Below the pieces are notes generated by a model, which saw nothing but the letters and a program-made list of their open reading frames with translations, searched no databases and was not told where the DNA came from. From NCBI RefSeq assembly GCF_012027305.1, contig NZ_SNUF01000001.1, positions 62,001 to 126,000 on the forward strand: a stretch of DNA of 64,000 nucleotides. Reading direction: 5' to 3'. This document shows, piece by piece, positions 24,345 to 34,583 of this stretch. Numbering within the stretch: position 1 is the stretch's first letter; each line of letters starts with the position of its first letter. The translations under genes were made by a program, and so were the position numbers. This stretch comes from Thermococcus sp. MAR1 (GTDB lineage Archaea > Methanobacteriota_B > Thermococci > Thermococcales > Thermococcaceae).

Positions 24345-25337
<993 letters not shown>

Positions 25338-25340
25338 GGC

Positions 25341-25346
25341 TTTTTT
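25341..25346 (+). terminator. T6 terminator after R15P isomerase
   Basis: GGCTTTTTTCCTTG begins right after the stop codon. A short oligo-T run is the standard archaeal intrinsic termination signal. Confidence 0.5.
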
Positions 25347-25394
25347 CCTTGTCTCTTTATTCTCCGTCCTTTCGATTGTGAAAAGTGAAATGCT

Positions 25395-26252
25395 TTAACC
25401 TCCTCCGCCCACTGCGGTGAATGCTTCCGCGTAGGCCTTCACGGTTTTCTCGTCGCCCATTATCATGAGAACTCTGACCAGGTTCATGTCCTTGACCTCG
25501 GAGAATTCGACGTAGAGGTACTGGTCGTTTTTAACAAATAGGGCCGAGTATAGGGGCTTCAGCGCCTCTGTCTCCAGGACAGTTACTTCCTCGCGCTTCT
25601 TGAAGCCAGCGGATTCTATGCTCCCTATCGTGGTCTTTAGAATGTCCTCTGGGATGCAACTGCAGGTTCCATTCACCCATGAAGTTACTGGAGGACATGA
25701 TCCTGCAGAGGTCAGGTCAAGAGCCTTCCCGCAGAAGGGCATATCGGTTTTCTTCCATCTTCCTTCCCCGATGGGGACGACGAAGGTGGCAATCTTCACT
25801 TCTCCTGACGGAATCATTAGCTCTGTCCTGAGAGTGTATTCCTTGAGGCACTTCTCTCGGAGTGAATCCGTCGGATTCGGATTGTGATGGCAGAGGTACA
25901 TGCCGTGGGAAGCCAGGGCACCCTTTTCTATCTGGACCCTGACCTCTCCGCGCTGGATGTGGCAGGGCGGGGCTATGCCAAGTTGGGTGGCCCACTCATC
26001 GATGACTGAGTAACCGCTTCCCCCGGTGATGGGCCAGGCTCCAAAGGACTCGCTGAAGCTTACCTTGGAGCCGTTCTCGGGATAGTAAGCCACGTTTATA
26101 ACGTGCGGCGACTGAACGATGGGAAAATCCGCGGAAAACACACAGGTCTTTTGAGAAGGTTTATCATTCCCTCCATTGAATAATCCAACAAACACCAGTG
26201 AGAAAAACAAAAATAATAAGAAGACCATTAGGCCCAACCCTTTATTTGCCAC
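25395..26252 (-). CDS. Secreted or membrane-anchored Cys-rich hypothetical protein
   Basis: 285 residues starting at GTG 26252 after GGGGGGAT. An N-terminal hydrophobic anchor (LMVFLLFLFFSLVFVGLF) is followed by an extracellular domain with about nine cysteines, for example CHHNP, EKC, PFCGK, GSCPP and NGTCSCIPE, a disulfide-rich pattern unusual for this window. The C-terminal ~60 residues (YLYVEFSEVKD, VLMIMGDEKTVKAYAEAF) form a separate conserved unit that also survives as a fragment at 19.84 kb. No known family is recognised. It looks like a Thermococcales surface protein with paralogues. Confidence 0.7.
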   Translation of the reverse strand: MANKGLGLMVFLLFLFFSLVFVGLFNGGNDKPSQKTCVFSADFPIVQSPHVINVAYYPENGSKVSFSESFGAWPITGGSGYSVIDEWATQLGIAPPCHIQRGEVRVQIEKGALASHGMYLCHHNPNPTDSLREKCLKEYTLRTELMIPSGEVKIATFVVPIGEGRWKKTDMPFCGKALDLTSAGSCPPVTSWVNGTCSCIPEDILKTTIGSIESAGFKKREEVTVLETEALKPLYSALFVKNDQYLYVEFSEVKDMNLVRVLMIMGDEKTVKAYAEAFTAVGGGG

Positions 26253-26381
26253 TGATTATCCCCCCATTCTCGTTGACTGCCAGGGGTCTCCACGGAGGTT
26301 TACACAAAACAAATACACGCAAGGGTTTAAAACGCCTAACCCTTTTATACTTCGGAGACAAAAACTGAGAGGGTGATGATA

Positions 26382-27653
26382 ATGAAAGCGTACCTTGCCG
26401 AGAACGTCAGGGGCATATACGCCTTTGACGAGAGCGGTAATCTCATTGATCAGAGGGTCTTCTCTGGAAGGCCGGAGGCAAGCCTCGACAGGCTTTTAAA
26501 GGGTGAGCCAAGCGACGAGCTGGTTTCTTTCCTCGACGAGCTTAAGGGGAGGGGCTACGACGAGTTCGTCCTTGAGGACTCGGAGCTGAGCAGAAACCTG
26601 AAGGAGCTTGGCTACAACGCTACCGCCGAGTTCCCCAACATAGCTGGGGAAAAGCTCCGCTCCAGTCCAGAGGAGTTTTTGGGAGAGAAGTGGTTCGACG
26701 AGTACTTCAGCGTCGGCGTTGCCCTGACTAGGCTCCGCATACAGGAGCAGAGCGGCGCGCGCGATAAGATGATAATCCAGGCCATTGAGTCCCTTGACGA
26801 CATTGACAAGGTCATCAACCTTCTCGTTTCCCGTCTGAGGGAGTGGTACAGCCTGCACTTCCCTGAGCTTGATGAAATCCTTCCCAAGCACCAGCAGTAC
26901 GTTGCCTTCGTCAAGGCAGTCGGCCCGAGGGAGAACGTCAGCGAGGAGAAGCTCAAGAGCCTCGGCTTCCCCGAGGGCAAGGTTGAAAAGATTATAAAGG
27001 CAGCGGAAGCCTCGATGGGTGCCCCGCTCGGAAAGTTCGACGCGGACATCATAATGAAGCTCGCGAGCGAGATAAGCGACCTCTACAAGCTCAGGGAGCA
27101 GATAGAGGACTACCTTGAGACGGCAATGGACGAGGTTGCACCTAACCTGAAAGCTTTGGTCGGTGCCAAGCTCGGCGCCAGGCTACTCAGCCTCGCCGGC
27201 GGACTCAGAGAGCTCGCAATGATGCCCGCCTCGACCATACAGGTACTCGGCGCCGAGAAGGCCCTCTTCAGGCATCTGAGGAGCGGTGCTAAACCTCCAA
27301 AGCACGGAGTCATCTTCCAGTATCCTGCCATAAACCGCTCACCGTGGTGGCAGAGGGGTAAGATAGCGAGGGCTTTGGCAGGAAAGCTAGCCATAGCGGC
27401 GCGTGTTGACTACTTCTCCGGCGAGTACATAGCCGAGGAGCTGAAGCAGGAGATAGAGCAGCGCATCCAGGAGATAAAGCAGAAGTATCCGAACCCACCC
27501 AAGAGGAAGGCCAAACCGGAAAAGAAGAAAAAGAAGAAGTTCAAGGGGAAGGAAAAGCGGGGCAAGGGCTTTGGTGGAAAGAAGAAGGAAAAGGCAGGAA
27601 GGGGCAAGAAGGGCGAGAAGGGTAAAAAGAGGAAGAAGGGCGGCAAGAGGTGA
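26382..27653 (+). CDS. nop5: Nop5 (Nop56/58 homologue), box C/D RNP core protein
   Basis: 423 residues from ATG 26382 (after GGGTGATGATA). It has an N-terminal fibrillarin-binding domain, a coiled coil (~120-250) and the NOP domain with the GAEKALFRHLRSGAKPPKHGVIFQ signature (~290-313) that contacts the k-turn RNA and L7Ae. The C-terminal ~55 residues are a lysine/glycine-rich tail, low complexity and probably disordered, binding RNA. It forms the methylation machine with fibrillarin, encoded 5 bases downstream. The box C/D sRNA candidates at 54 kb would be clients of this complex. Confidence 0.96.
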   Translation: MKAYLAENVRGIYAFDESGNLIDQRVFSGRPEASLDRLLKGEPSDELVSFLDELKGRGYDEFVLEDSELSRNLKELGYNATAEFPNIAGEKLRSSPEEFLGEKWFDEYFSVGVALTRLRIQEQSGARDKMIIQAIESLDDIDKVINLLVSRLREWYSLHFPELDEILPKHQQYVAFVKAVGPRENVSEEKLKSLGFPEGKVEKIIKAAEASMGAPLGKFDADIIMKLASEISDLYKLREQIEDYLETAMDEVAPNLKALVGAKLGARLLSLAGGLRELAMMPASTIQVLGAEKALFRHLRSGAKPPKHGVIFQYPAINRSPWWQRGKIARALAGKLAIAARVDYFSGEYIAEELKQEIEQRIQEIKQKYPNPPKRKAKPEKKKKKKFKGKEKRGKGFGGKKKEKAGRGKKGEKGKKRKKGGKR

Positions 27654-27658
27654 GGTAA

Positions 27659-28339
27659 ATGAAGATTAAGAAGCACAAGTTCCCGGGCGTTTACGTCTTC
27701 GTTGATGAGGATGGTAGCGAGAAAATCGCGACGAAAAACCTTGTTCCAGGTCAGAAGGTCTACGGCGAGAGGCTGATCAAGTTCGAGGGCGAGGAGTACA
27801 GGGTCTGGAACCCGAGGCGCTCGAAGCTCGCCGCTGCGATACTCAACGGCCTCAAGAACTTCCCGATAAAGCCCGGCTCAAAGGTTCTCTACCTCGGAGT
27901 CGCGAGCGGTACCACCGCGAGCCACGTCAGCGACATTGTCGGCTGGGAGGGGAAGGTATTCGGCGTCGAGTTCTCGCCGAGGGTTCTGAGGGAGCTCGTT
28001 CCGCTTGTTGAAGAAAGGCGGAACATCGTGCCGATACTCGGCGACGCCACCAAGCCGGAGGGCTACCGCGCGCTCGTTCCTAAGGTTGACGTCATCTTCG
28101 AGGACGTCGCCCAGCCGACTCAGGCGAAGATACTCATAGACAACGCTAGAATCTACCTCAAGAGCGGCGGCTACGCCATGATAAGCGTCAAGAGCAGGAG
28201 CATCGACGTCACCAAAGAGCCCGAGCAGGTCTTCAGGGAGGTCGAGAAAGAGTTAGCCAGCTACTTTGAGGTCGTCGAGAGACTTTCGCTCGAACCATAC
28301 GAGAAGGATCACGCGCTGTTTGTCGTGAGGAAACCATAA
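27659..28339 (+). CDS. flpA: Fibrillarin, rRNA/tRNA 2'-O-methyltransferase
   Basis: 226 residues, the normal archaeal length. The SAM-binding motif [19 protein letters not shown] (~77-95) is followed by [14 protein letters not shown], and the catalytic Lys-Asp-Lys-type residues lie in EDVAQP and ISVKSRSID. It methylates RNA 2'-hydroxyls guided by box C/D sRNAs in a complex with Nop5 and L7Ae. Co-transcribed with nop5, with a GAGGTAAATG start region. A T7 tract at 28362 ends the operon. Confidence 0.97.
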   Translation: MKIKKHKFPGVYVFVDEDGSEKIATKNLVPGQKVYGERLIKFEGEEYRVWNPRRSKLAAAILNGLKNFPIKPGSKVLYLGVASGTTASHVSDIVGWEGKVFGVEFSPRVLRELVPLVEERRNIVPILGDATKPEGYRALVPKVDVIFEDVAQPTQAKILIDNARIYLKSGGYAMISVKSRSIDVTKEPEQVFREVEKELASYFEVVERLSLEPYEKDHALFVVRKP

Positions 28340-28361
28340 AGGCGTCTTTCGTTTTCCGTCC

Positions 28362-28368
28362 TTTTTTT
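28362..28368 (+). terminator. T7 terminator after nop5-flpA
   Basis: The tract CCTTTTTTTATC lies 22 bases after the fibrillarin stop, preceded by another short TTTCGTTTT run, as expected for archaeal oligo-T termination. Confidence 0.55.
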
Positions 28369-28470
28369 ATCGCTAATCGTCGAAAAAACCTTTTACTTTT
28401 ACCGAAAGACTTTTATAACTCGCCCATGAACCTTAGCCGAAGTTACGTTCAACTTTTGTAGGTGATGCCC

Positions 28471-29523
28471 ATGAAAAAGCTCCTGAAGCCGAGGCGCGAA
28501 GTCGGCATCGTCGGCTACGGTGCCTACGTCCCGATGTATAGAATCAAGGCCGAAGAGATAGGAAGGGTCTGGGGAGTTTCCAGCTTCCCCATTGAGGAGA
28601 AAGCCGTTCCCGGTCTCGACGAGGACGCGCTCACGATAGGAATTGAAGCGGCGAGAAACGCCCTCAGGAGAGCAGGAATAGACCCGAAGCTTATTCGCGC
28701 TGTCTGGTTCGGAAGCGAGAGCAAGCCCTACGCGGTCAAACCGACTGGGACAGTCATCGCTGAAGCAATCGGTGCAACTCCCGATGTAAGCACGGCTGAC
28801 TTCGAGTTCGCCTGTAAGGCGGGAACCGAGGCTCTGCAAACCGCTATAGGCTTCGTCGGCTCGGAGATGGCCGACTACGCCATGGCCATTGGCGCTGATA
28901 CAGCCCAGGGAAGGCCCGGCGACCACCTTGAGTTCACAGCCGGGGCGGGAGGAGCGGCCTTCATAGTCGGACCGAAAAGTTCTGAGACTCTCGCTTATTT
29001 CGAGGGAAGCTATTCATACGTCACCGATACGCCTGACTTCTGGAGGCGCCAGCACGAGCACTACCCGAGGCACGGTAACAGGTTCACCGGCGAGCCGGCC
29101 TACTTCCACCACATAGTCAACGCGGCCAACACCCTTATGGAGGAGCTCGGTTTAACGGTGGACGACTTCGACTACGCGGTCTTCCACCAGCCGAACGTCA
29201 AGTTCCCGCTCACCGTTGCCAAGATCCTCGGCATTCCGAAGGAGAAGGTTCTACCCGGCCTGCTTACCGGAATCATTGGGAACACCTACAGCGGTGCCAC
29301 GATGGTCGGAGTTTCTGCCGTTCTCGACATAGCCAAGCCCGGCGACAGGATTCTGTGGGTTTCCTTCGGTTCCGGCGCTGGAAGCGACGCCTTCAGCGTT
29401 GTCGTTCAAGATGCAATAGAAGAGAAGCGCGAGCTGGCTCCGAAGACCATGGACTACGTGAACAGGAAGAGGTACATCGACTACGCCCTCTACGCGAAGG
29501 CAAGGAGGAAGTACATAGTGTGA
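28471..29523 (+). CDS. Hydroxymethylglutaryl-CoA synthase, archaeal type
   Basis: 350 residues from ATG 28471, which follows GGTGATGCCC. The catalytic Cys lies in [15 protein letters not shown] near residue 112, with His in [10 protein letters not shown] near 213 and FHQPN near 236. It condenses acetyl-CoA with acetoacetyl-CoA to HMG-CoA, committing carbon to mevalonate and archaeal lipids. The promoter TATA GACTTTTATAAC lies about 60 bases upstream. The following two genes encode thiolase and a DUF35 protein, the three-part complex structurally described from a methanogen in which DUF35 bridges the enzymes and shares their CoA tunnel. Confidence 0.95.
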   Translation: MKKLLKPRREVGIVGYGAYVPMYRIKAEEIGRVWGVSSFPIEEKAVPGLDEDALTIGIEAARNALRRAGIDPKLIRAVWFGSESKPYAVKPTGTVIAEAIGATPDVSTADFEFACKAGTEALQTAIGFVGSEMADYAMAIGADTAQGRPGDHLEFTAGAGGAAFIVGPKSSETLAYFEGSYSYVTDTPDFWRRQHEHYPRHGNRFTGEPAYFHHIVNAANTLMEELGLTVDDFDYAVFHQPNVKFPLTVAKILGIPKEKVLPGLLTGIIGNTYSGATMVGVSAVLDIAKPGDRILWVSFGSGAGSDAFSVVVQDAIEEKRELAPKTMDYVNRKRYIDYALYAKARRKYIV

Positions 29524-29533
29524 GGTGGTCGAG

Positions 29534-30694
29534 ATGAGGAAGGCAGTCATAATAGGTGCCGGTATGACCCCGGTTGGCGAGCACTGGAAGCTCGGATTGA
29601 GGGATCTGGCAGTTGAGGCGCTCCTCAACGCGATGGACGACGCTGGAATAGACAGGGTGGATTCGCTCTACGTCGGAAACATGGTTTCCGGTCCCTTCGT
29701 GGAGCAGGAGAACCTCGGTGCGCTCATAGCCGACTGGGCCGGGCTTGGAAACATCCCAGCCGTTAAAATCGAGGCCGCCTGTGCCAGCGGTGGTGCGGCT
29801 GTGCAGGAAGGAGTCAAGGCCGTACTCAGCGGGCTTGAGGATGTGGTTGCGGTAGTTGGAGTCGAGAAGATGACCGACGCCTGGCCGAGCGACGCCACCA
29901 GATACCTTGCCTACGCGGCGGATGCCGAGTGGGAGCTCTTCCACGGGGCGAGCTTTGTTGCCCTCAACGCGCTCGTGATGCGCTACTACATGAAGGCCTA
30001 CGGCTACACCGAGGAGGATTTAGCTTTGTTCGCGGTCAACGCACACGCCAACGGTGCCAAGAACCCCTATGCGATGTTCAAGCGCCCGATTAAGGTTGAG
30101 ACCGTCCTCAAGAGCCCCTACGTTGCCGACCCGCTCAAGCTCTTCGATGCCTCGCCGGTATGCGACGGTGCGGCATCGGTGATAATCACCACGCCCGAGA
30201 AAGCCAAGGAGCTCGGCGTTCCGAAGGAGAAGTGGGTCGAGGTTGCCGGAATGGGGCGCGCCATAGACACCATAAGCCTCGCCAGCAGGGAGGATTTACT
30301 CACCCTCAAGGCGGCAAAGGTCGCTGCCGAGAGGGCCTATAAGATGGCTGGCGTCGAGCCGAAGGACATCGACTTCTTCGAGGTTCACGACGCGTTCACC
30401 GTCATGGCCGCTTTAAGCCTCGAAGCCCTCGGCGCCGCCAAGAAGGGAGAAGGGGCCAAGCTGGCGAAGGAGGGACAGATAGCGATTGACGCAGACTACC
30501 CGATACAGACCATGGGAGGTCTCAAGGCTCGCGGTCATCCGGTCGGAGCCACCGGCGTTTACCAGACGGTTGAGGCGGTACTCCAGCTCCGCGGCGAGGC
30601 GCCGAGCCAGGTGCCGGATGCCGAGGTTGGGGTCACCCAGAACATAGGTGGAACCGGTTCGAACATAACGGTCAACGTTTTTAGGAGGGTCTGA
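29534..30694 (+). CDS. Acetyl-CoA C-acetyltransferase (archaeal thiolase, mevalonate pathway)
   Basis: 386 residues from ATG 29534 (after GAGGTGG). The SCP-x-like archaeal thiolase active site shows Cys in IEAACASGGAAV near residue 86, His in EVHDAFTV near 286 and His in ARGHPVGATG near 338. It makes acetoacetyl-CoA from two acetyl-CoA and hands it to HMG-CoA synthase, encoded immediately upstream. Unlike bacterial thiolases the archaeal type has no obvious second catalytic Cys motif, as usual for this class. Confidence 0.95.
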   Translation: MRKAVIIGAGMTPVGEHWKLGLRDLAVEALLNAMDDAGIDRVDSLYVGNMVSGPFVEQENLGALIADWAGLGNIPAVKIEAACASGGAAVQEGVKAVLSGLEDVVAVVGVEKMTDAWPSDATRYLAYAADAEWELFHGASFVALNALVMRYYMKAYGYTEEDLALFAVNAHANGAKNPYAMFKRPIKVETVLKSPYVADPLKLFDASPVCDGAASVIITTPEKAKELGVPKEKWVEVAGMGRAIDTISLASREDLLTLKAAKVAAERAYKMAGVEPKDIDFFEVHDAFTVMAALSLEALGAAKKGEGAKLAKEGQIAIDADYPIQTMGGLKARGHPVGATGVYQTVEAVLQLRGEAPSQVPDAEVGVTQNIGGTGSNITVNVFRRV

Positions 30695-30695
30695 A

Positions 30696-31100
30696 ATGGC
30701 GCGCCCGATGCAGGTTTCCCGCTACTGGAGGCACTTCCGCGAGAAGTATCGCCTTATAGGTGGAAAGTGCGAGAACGGCCACGTGCACTTCCCGAAGAGG
30801 TCTGTTTGCCCTGTCTGCGGTTCAAGGAACGTCGAGGAAATCGAGCTGAGCGGAAGGGGGAAGGTCATCAGCTGGACGATAGTGAGGAACCCGCCGAGCG
30901 GCTTCGAGTATTACAAGCCCTTCCCGCTGGCTCTGGTTGAGCTTGAGGAGGGGCCAATAGTACTCGCCCAGCTGACCGACGTTGACCCAGAAGAGATAGA
31001 CTTCGGCATGGAGGTCGAGGTCGTCACCAAGAAGATAAGGGAGTTCGAGGAGGACGGAATAATCCTCTACGGCTACAAGTTCAGGCCGGTTTTGAAGTGA
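30696..31100 (+). CDS. DUF35 OB-fold/zinc-ribbon scaffold protein
   Basis: 134 residues. An N-terminal helix (QVSRYWRHFREKYRLIGGKCENG) and a rubredoxin-like zinc ribbon with Cys at ~26, ~38 and ~41 (KCENGH ... VCPVC) are followed by an OB-fold (GRGKVISWTIV ... EVVTKKIREF). In methanogens this protein holds thiolase and HMG-CoA synthase together and allows acetoacetyl-CoA to pass without release, which drives an unfavourable reaction. Gene order and one-base spacing to the thiolase gene support the same role here. Confidence 0.92.
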   Translation: MARPMQVSRYWRHFREKYRLIGGKCENGHVHFPKRSVCPVCGSRNVEEIELSGRGKVISWTIVRNPPSGFEYYKPFPLALVELEEGPIVLAQLTDVDPEEIDFGMEVEVVTKKIREFEEDGIILYGYKFRPVLK

Positions 31101-31164
31101 TTTCCTTCTTTTCCACTCCTCTCGAAGCGTTAGCCTTATAACTTGAACGTCTCTTTTCTCGATC

Positions 31165-32025
31165 ATGAACGTAACACTCGGAGTGATACTGGCCATCTCG
31201 GCGGCCTTCGTCTGGGCCCTCGCCTCGGTTCTCTCGAAGGTCTCCATGAGGGACATCGATCCAATCTCGCTCAACGTCCTCAGGCTAATCCTGAGTGCTC
31301 TCTTCTACGTTCCTCTCGTCATCTACATTGGCTTCCCGCATCTTTCTCCGCTTCAGTGGGCAATCCTCATCGTTTCGGGCATCGTCGGCTTCACCTTAGC
31401 GGACTGGTTCTTCCTCGAGGGCATGAACCTCCTCGGCGTGTCCCGTGCGGCGATTCTCGTCACGTTTCACCCGATACTGACGATGTTCGTGGCCCACTAC
31501 ACTCTTGATAGACCCTTAACCTTTGGCCTCTTGGCCGGAGCGTTCTTCATCGTCCTCGCGGTCGTTGTAATAGCCTCAGAGGGCGGCTCAGATGGTGAAA
31601 CAAGCTGGCGAGGTCTGGCTTATGTCTTCTCGGCCCAGCTCCTCTGGACCTTCGCGGTCATCGTCACCGATTGGCTCGTTAAAGGAGAAAGCGCCTTCGC
31701 GGTAATTGGTCTCAGAATAGGCTTCGGCGCCCTCGCCTCCCTTGTTTTTCTTCCGAGAATCCAGGGAGATGTTGAGAAGCTCGGTGCCAGGGGCTGGGGT
31801 CTGGTGTTCGTCATAACCCTCCTGGGGACAATACTCGGGCAATACTTCTTCGCTTTGGCCTTAAAGCTTGCGGGCTCGAGCATAGCCACGCCGGTGACCG
31901 AGTCGAGCCCGATAATGGCCTCGGTTATAGCGGTGCTCTTCCTAAAAGAGAGATTCACGGAAAAACTCGGCGTTGCCCTTGTCCTGACGAGCCTCGGGAT
32001 CCTGATGATAGCGCTCTTCTCTTAG
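31165..32025 (+). CDS. EamA/DMT superfamily transporter
   Basis: 286 residues with ten hydrophobic segments formed by two EamA repeats. Conserved residues include FVWALASVLSKVSM at the N-terminus and the second-repeat signature PVTESSPIMASVIAVLFLKERF near the end. Substrate unknown; the family includes amino-acid and metabolite exporters. A TATA box CCTTATAACTT about 30 bases upstream makes the mRNA probably leaderless. The stop overlaps the convergent small gene by 4 bases. Confidence 0.88.
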   Translation: MNVTLGVILAISAAFVWALASVLSKVSMRDIDPISLNVLRLILSALFYVPLVIYIGFPHLSPLQWAILIVSGIVGFTLADWFFLEGMNLLGVSRAAILVTFHPILTMFVAHYTLDRPLTFGLLAGAFFIVLAVVVIASEGGSDGETSWRGLAYVFSAQLLWTFAVIVTDWLVKGESAFAVIGLRIGFGALASLVFLPRIQGDVEKLGARGWGLVFVITLLGTILGQYFFALALKLAGSSIATPVTESSPIMASVIAVLFLKERFTEKLGVALVLTSLGILMIALFS

Positions 32026-32273
32026 GCCTTCTCAATCTTCATCCTGTCCCCGTTCTCGAACTCCATCTCCAGTTTTCCGCGCTCGGCGTTGATCTTCACC
32101 CCATCGACGACCGCCTCTATTCTCCCGTTCTGCACCTCAACACCCAGCATCTCGGCTATTTTCTCAACGCTCTTCAGGGAGCCGTTAATGGTAGTTTCAA
32201 TTCGTTCTCCCTCGCTCTCTATGACGACCTTCAGTTTGCCCTTACCTTCGCGTATGAAACTCTCTTCCTTCAA
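32022..32273 (-). CDS. Small hypothetical protein, probable TTG start
   Basis: About 83 residues from a TTG at 32273, preceded by GAGAGGGTGA; the open frame extends to an ATG at 32315 but that part looks non-coding (MPCIRPPQPE). The sequence is strongly charged with alternating strands (KLKVVIESEGERIETTINGS, GRIEAVVDGVKINAERGK, LEMEFENGD), suggesting a small beta-rich domain. The pattern resembles the KEOPS subunit Pcc1/CTAG fold (E-x-x-R then S-x-x-x-L/A), but I could not confirm it. Convergent with EamA. Confidence 0.6.
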   Translation of the reverse strand: MKEESFIREGKGKLKVVIESEGERIETTINGSLKSVEKIAEMLGVEVQNGRIEAVVDGVKINAERGKLEMEFENGDRMKIEKA

Positions 32274-32325
32274 ATTTTTCACCCTCTCAGGTTGAGGTGG
32301 TCTTATGCATGGCATCGACCATCCC

Positions 32326-32823
32326 TCAGCGGTTTTCTATATCTCCTTTTCGCAGGTCTTTCACCATGCGCACCCATATCCCGCTCTGGCCGACGCGCCT
32401 GAAGCCGTAGTCCTTGTAGAACCTTATAGCTTTCTCGTTCTTCTCCCCGACCCACAGCTCTATCCTATCGTTGTGCTTTCCCAGATACTCCAGGCACTTC
32501 TCCATGAGCCTGTGGCCTATTCCGTGTCCCTGGAAGCGCCTGTCTACCACGAACTCGTGGATAGCTCCGACCGTTCTTCCCTCGTACTTGCTGTACCAGT
32601 CGTTGTCGCAGACTATAAAGCCAGCAACCTCGTCGTCGACCTTCGCGATGAAAAAGCCGTCCTTAGCTTTGTCCCAGCACCACCTGAGGTAGCGCTTCGC
32701 GTAGCTCTCCCCTTCACCGCCGTACTCGCGCATTCCCTCGTAGCCCCGCATGTATATCTCAATGAGCCTCTCCAACGTTTCTTGGTCGAGTTTCTTCAGC
32801 TTCTCTATCCTTACCCTGCTCAT
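32326..32823 (-). CDS. GNAT family N-acetyltransferase (RimI-like)
   Basis: 165 residues from ATG 32823, the true start; the open frame runs 135 bases further upstream into the MBF1 gene region. The acetyl-CoA motif A is EFVVDRRFQGHGIGHRLMEKCLEYL near residue 93 (R/Q-x-x-G-x-G/H pattern), with motif B NEKAIRFYKDYGFRRVG. Targets may be protein N-termini or small molecules. A TATA-like TTTTTAAAC lies about 30 bases upstream in the 70-base region shared with the divergent MBF1 gene. Confidence 0.88.
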   Translation of the reverse strand: MSRVRIEKLKKLDQETLERLIEIYMRGYEGMREYGGEGESYAKRYLRWCWDKAKDGFFIAKVDDEVAGFIVCDNDWYSKYEGRTVGAIHEFVVDRRFQGHGIGHRLMEKCLEYLGKHNDRIELWVGEKNEKAIRFYKDYGFRRVGQSGIWVRMVKDLRKGDIENR

Positions 32824-32893
32824 CAATATAAGCTCATCGTGGGGTTTAAAAAGCCTGACTCCGAGCCTTAAGTGTGGCAAGAAGGTGGTTGAG

Positions 32894-33436
32894 ATGGGGA
32901 AAGCCAAGCCTAGATACTGCGAGATATGCGGTGCTCCAATAAGGGGATCCGGCCACAAGATAAGGCTTGAGGGGGCTGAGGTTCTCGTCTGCGACCGGTG
33001 TTACGAGAAGTACGGTGGAAAGAAGCCCGGAACCTTCAGCATAATGCCCACCGGCAGGCAGCCGGTGAGAAGAACCTATCCACGGCCGGCCAGGCCGAGG
33101 CCCTCCTCCAAACCCAGACCCGAGAGGCCGCTGTATACAGAGGAGATAGTTGAGGATTACGCCGAGAGGGTTTACAGGGCCATACAGCGCTCCGGGAAGA
33201 GCTACGAGGAGCTGTCCCACGAGATCGGTCTCTCGATGAACGATTTGAGGGCAATAGCCCACGGCCACCGCGAGCCGACGATAAAGGAAGCCAAAAAGCT
33301 GGAGAAGTACTTCAAGATAACCCTCATCGAGCGCGCCGAGACCGAGATCGAGAAGAAGCCTTCAATACCCAGGGACTACGAACCGACGCTCGGTGACATA
33401 GCCAACATCAAGATCAAGAAGCGGAAGAAGAAGTGA
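32894..33436 (+). CDS. mbf1: MBF1, multiprotein bridging factor 1
   Basis: 180 residues from ATG 32894 after GGTGGTTGAG. An N-terminal zinc ribbon (CEICGAPI ... CDRCYEKYG, Cys4) is followed by a proline/arginine-rich linker (~55-80) and a Cro/C1-type HTH (SYEELSHEIGLSMNDLRAIAHGHREPTIKEAKKLEKYF). A basic tail contains IKIKKRKKK. Archaeal MBF1 binds the small ribosomal subunit and is conserved with the eukaryotic TBP-bridging coactivator. TBP itself is encoded 0.6 kb downstream. Confidence 0.95.
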   Translation: MGKAKPRYCEICGAPIRGSGHKIRLEGAEVLVCDRCYEKYGGKKPGTFSIMPTGRQPVRRTYPRPARPRPSSKPRPERPLYTEEIVEDYAERVYRAIQRSGKSYEELSHEIGLSMNDLRAIAHGHREPTIKEAKKLEKYFKITLIERAETEIEKKPSIPRDYEPTLGDIANIKIKKRKKK

Positions 33437-33437
33437 G

Positions 33438-33860
33438 TCAGAGTTCATCCAGTTCTTCGTTCTTCATCTCTTTCTCCCTCTTCTTCCTCAGCTCCTCTGC
33501 CTTGGTTCTCTTCGGCGGGTGGAAGCCGCGGAGTTTCTCAAAGGTGCTCCAGAGGCGAATCAGCTCCTCCCAGACCTCGCTGTCGGGGGGTATCACGAGT
33601 ATATGCGCCGGGGGGTGGATGTCCATGAGCCTGCCAATAGCCTTCGCCGGCGGTAGGTCTATCTGGGCGATCACATGCGCTCTGAAGCGCCTCCTCGGCT
33701 TCTCGCCGCTTATCTTCTCAAAGGCCCAGTCTGAGAGGGCGGGGGGAATGATCCTGGGGTCGCCGCGTATCTCCATGCCGCCGTAGCGCACCAGGTCGGC
33801 GAGGGCTATGCTAGCCTTCTGGAAGTTGTCGGTCCTTACTAAAACCATCGTGTTTCTCAT
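33438..33860 (-). CDS. Conserved archaeal protein, DUF356-like
   Basis: 140 residues from ATG 33860, which follows GGTGATGCTT. The N-terminus reads NTMVLVRTDNFQKASIALADL and the conserved core DIHPPAHILVIP near residue 85. This pattern recalls the archaeal DUF356 family, whose function is not known. The C-terminus is a charged helix (RTKAEELRKKREKEMKNEEL). It ends one base from the MBF1 stop on the other strand. The family call is from memory of the pattern and moderately sure. Confidence 0.65.
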   Translation of the reverse strand: MRNTMVLVRTDNFQKASIALADLVRYGGMEIRGDPRIIPPALSDWAFEKISGEKPRRRFRAHVIAQIDLPPAKAIGRLMDIHPPAHILVIPPDSEVWEELIRLWSTFEKLRGFHPPKRTKAEELRKKREKEMKNEELDEL

Positions 33861-34003
33861 AAGCATCACCGTGCTCTCCTTGTGCCGGCACCTTTTAAGC
33901 CTTCTCACTCCAAAGTTTCATCTTCGTCGAACCTAAACCTTTAAAAACTCAATCCGCCTCATTTATAAAGGGTTTTTAAACCCACCATCTGGAGGTGTAA
34001 GCC

Positions 34004-34576
34004 TTGGTCGACATGAGCAATGTAAAGCTCAGAATCGAAAACATCGTTGCTTCTGTGGATCTTTTTACGCAGCTGAACCTTGAGAAAGTCATAGAGATAT
34101 GTCCCAACTCCAAGTACAACCCCGAAGAGTTCCCGGGAATAATATGCCGCTTTGAAGAGCCTAAAGTGGCGCTCCTTATATTCAGCTCCGGCAAGCTTGT
34201 CGTTACCGGCGCCAAGAGCGTCGAGGACATTGAGAGGGCTGTAAACAAGCTCATCCAGATGCTCAAGAAGATAGGCGCCAAGTTCGGCCGCGCGCCCCAG
34301 ATAGACATCCAGAACATGGTCTTCAGCGGTGACATAGGCATGGAGTTCAACCTCGATGCCGTCGCTCTGAGCCTGCCGAACTGTGAGTATGAACCCGAGC
34401 AGTTCCCCGGCGTCATATACCGTGTAAAGGAGCCGAGGGCTGTGATACTGCTCTTCTCGTCCGGAAAGATAGTCTGCTCTGGAGCGAAGAGCGAACACGA
34501 CGCCTGGGAGGCTGTAAGAAAGCTCCTCCGTGAGCTGGAGAAGTACGGCCTTATCGAGGAAGAGGAGGAGTGGTGA
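34004..34576 (+). CDS. tbp: TATA-box binding protein
   Basis: 190 residues with the two direct TBP repeats ([17 protein letters not shown] ... and [17 protein letters not shown] ...), each containing PNxxYxPExFPGxIxR and [15 protein letters not shown] or [15 protein letters not shown]. An acidic tail EEEEEW ends the protein. The start is a TTG at 34004 after GGAGGTG, giving MVDMS as in Pyrococcus TBP; ATG 34013 is an internal alternative. It recognises the TATA elements seen throughout this window. The HDAC-family gene begins 8 bases after its stop. Confidence 0.97.
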   Translation: MVDMSNVKLRIENIVASVDLFTQLNLEKVIEICPNSKYNPEEFPGIICRFEEPKVALLIFSSGKLVVTGAKSVEDIERAVNKLIQMLKKIGAKFGRAPQIDIQNMVFSGDIGMEFNLDAVALSLPNCEYEPEQFPGVIYRVKEPRAVILLFSSGKIVCSGAKSEHDAWEAVRKLLRELEKYGLIEEEEEW

Positions 34577-34583
34577 AACCCTC

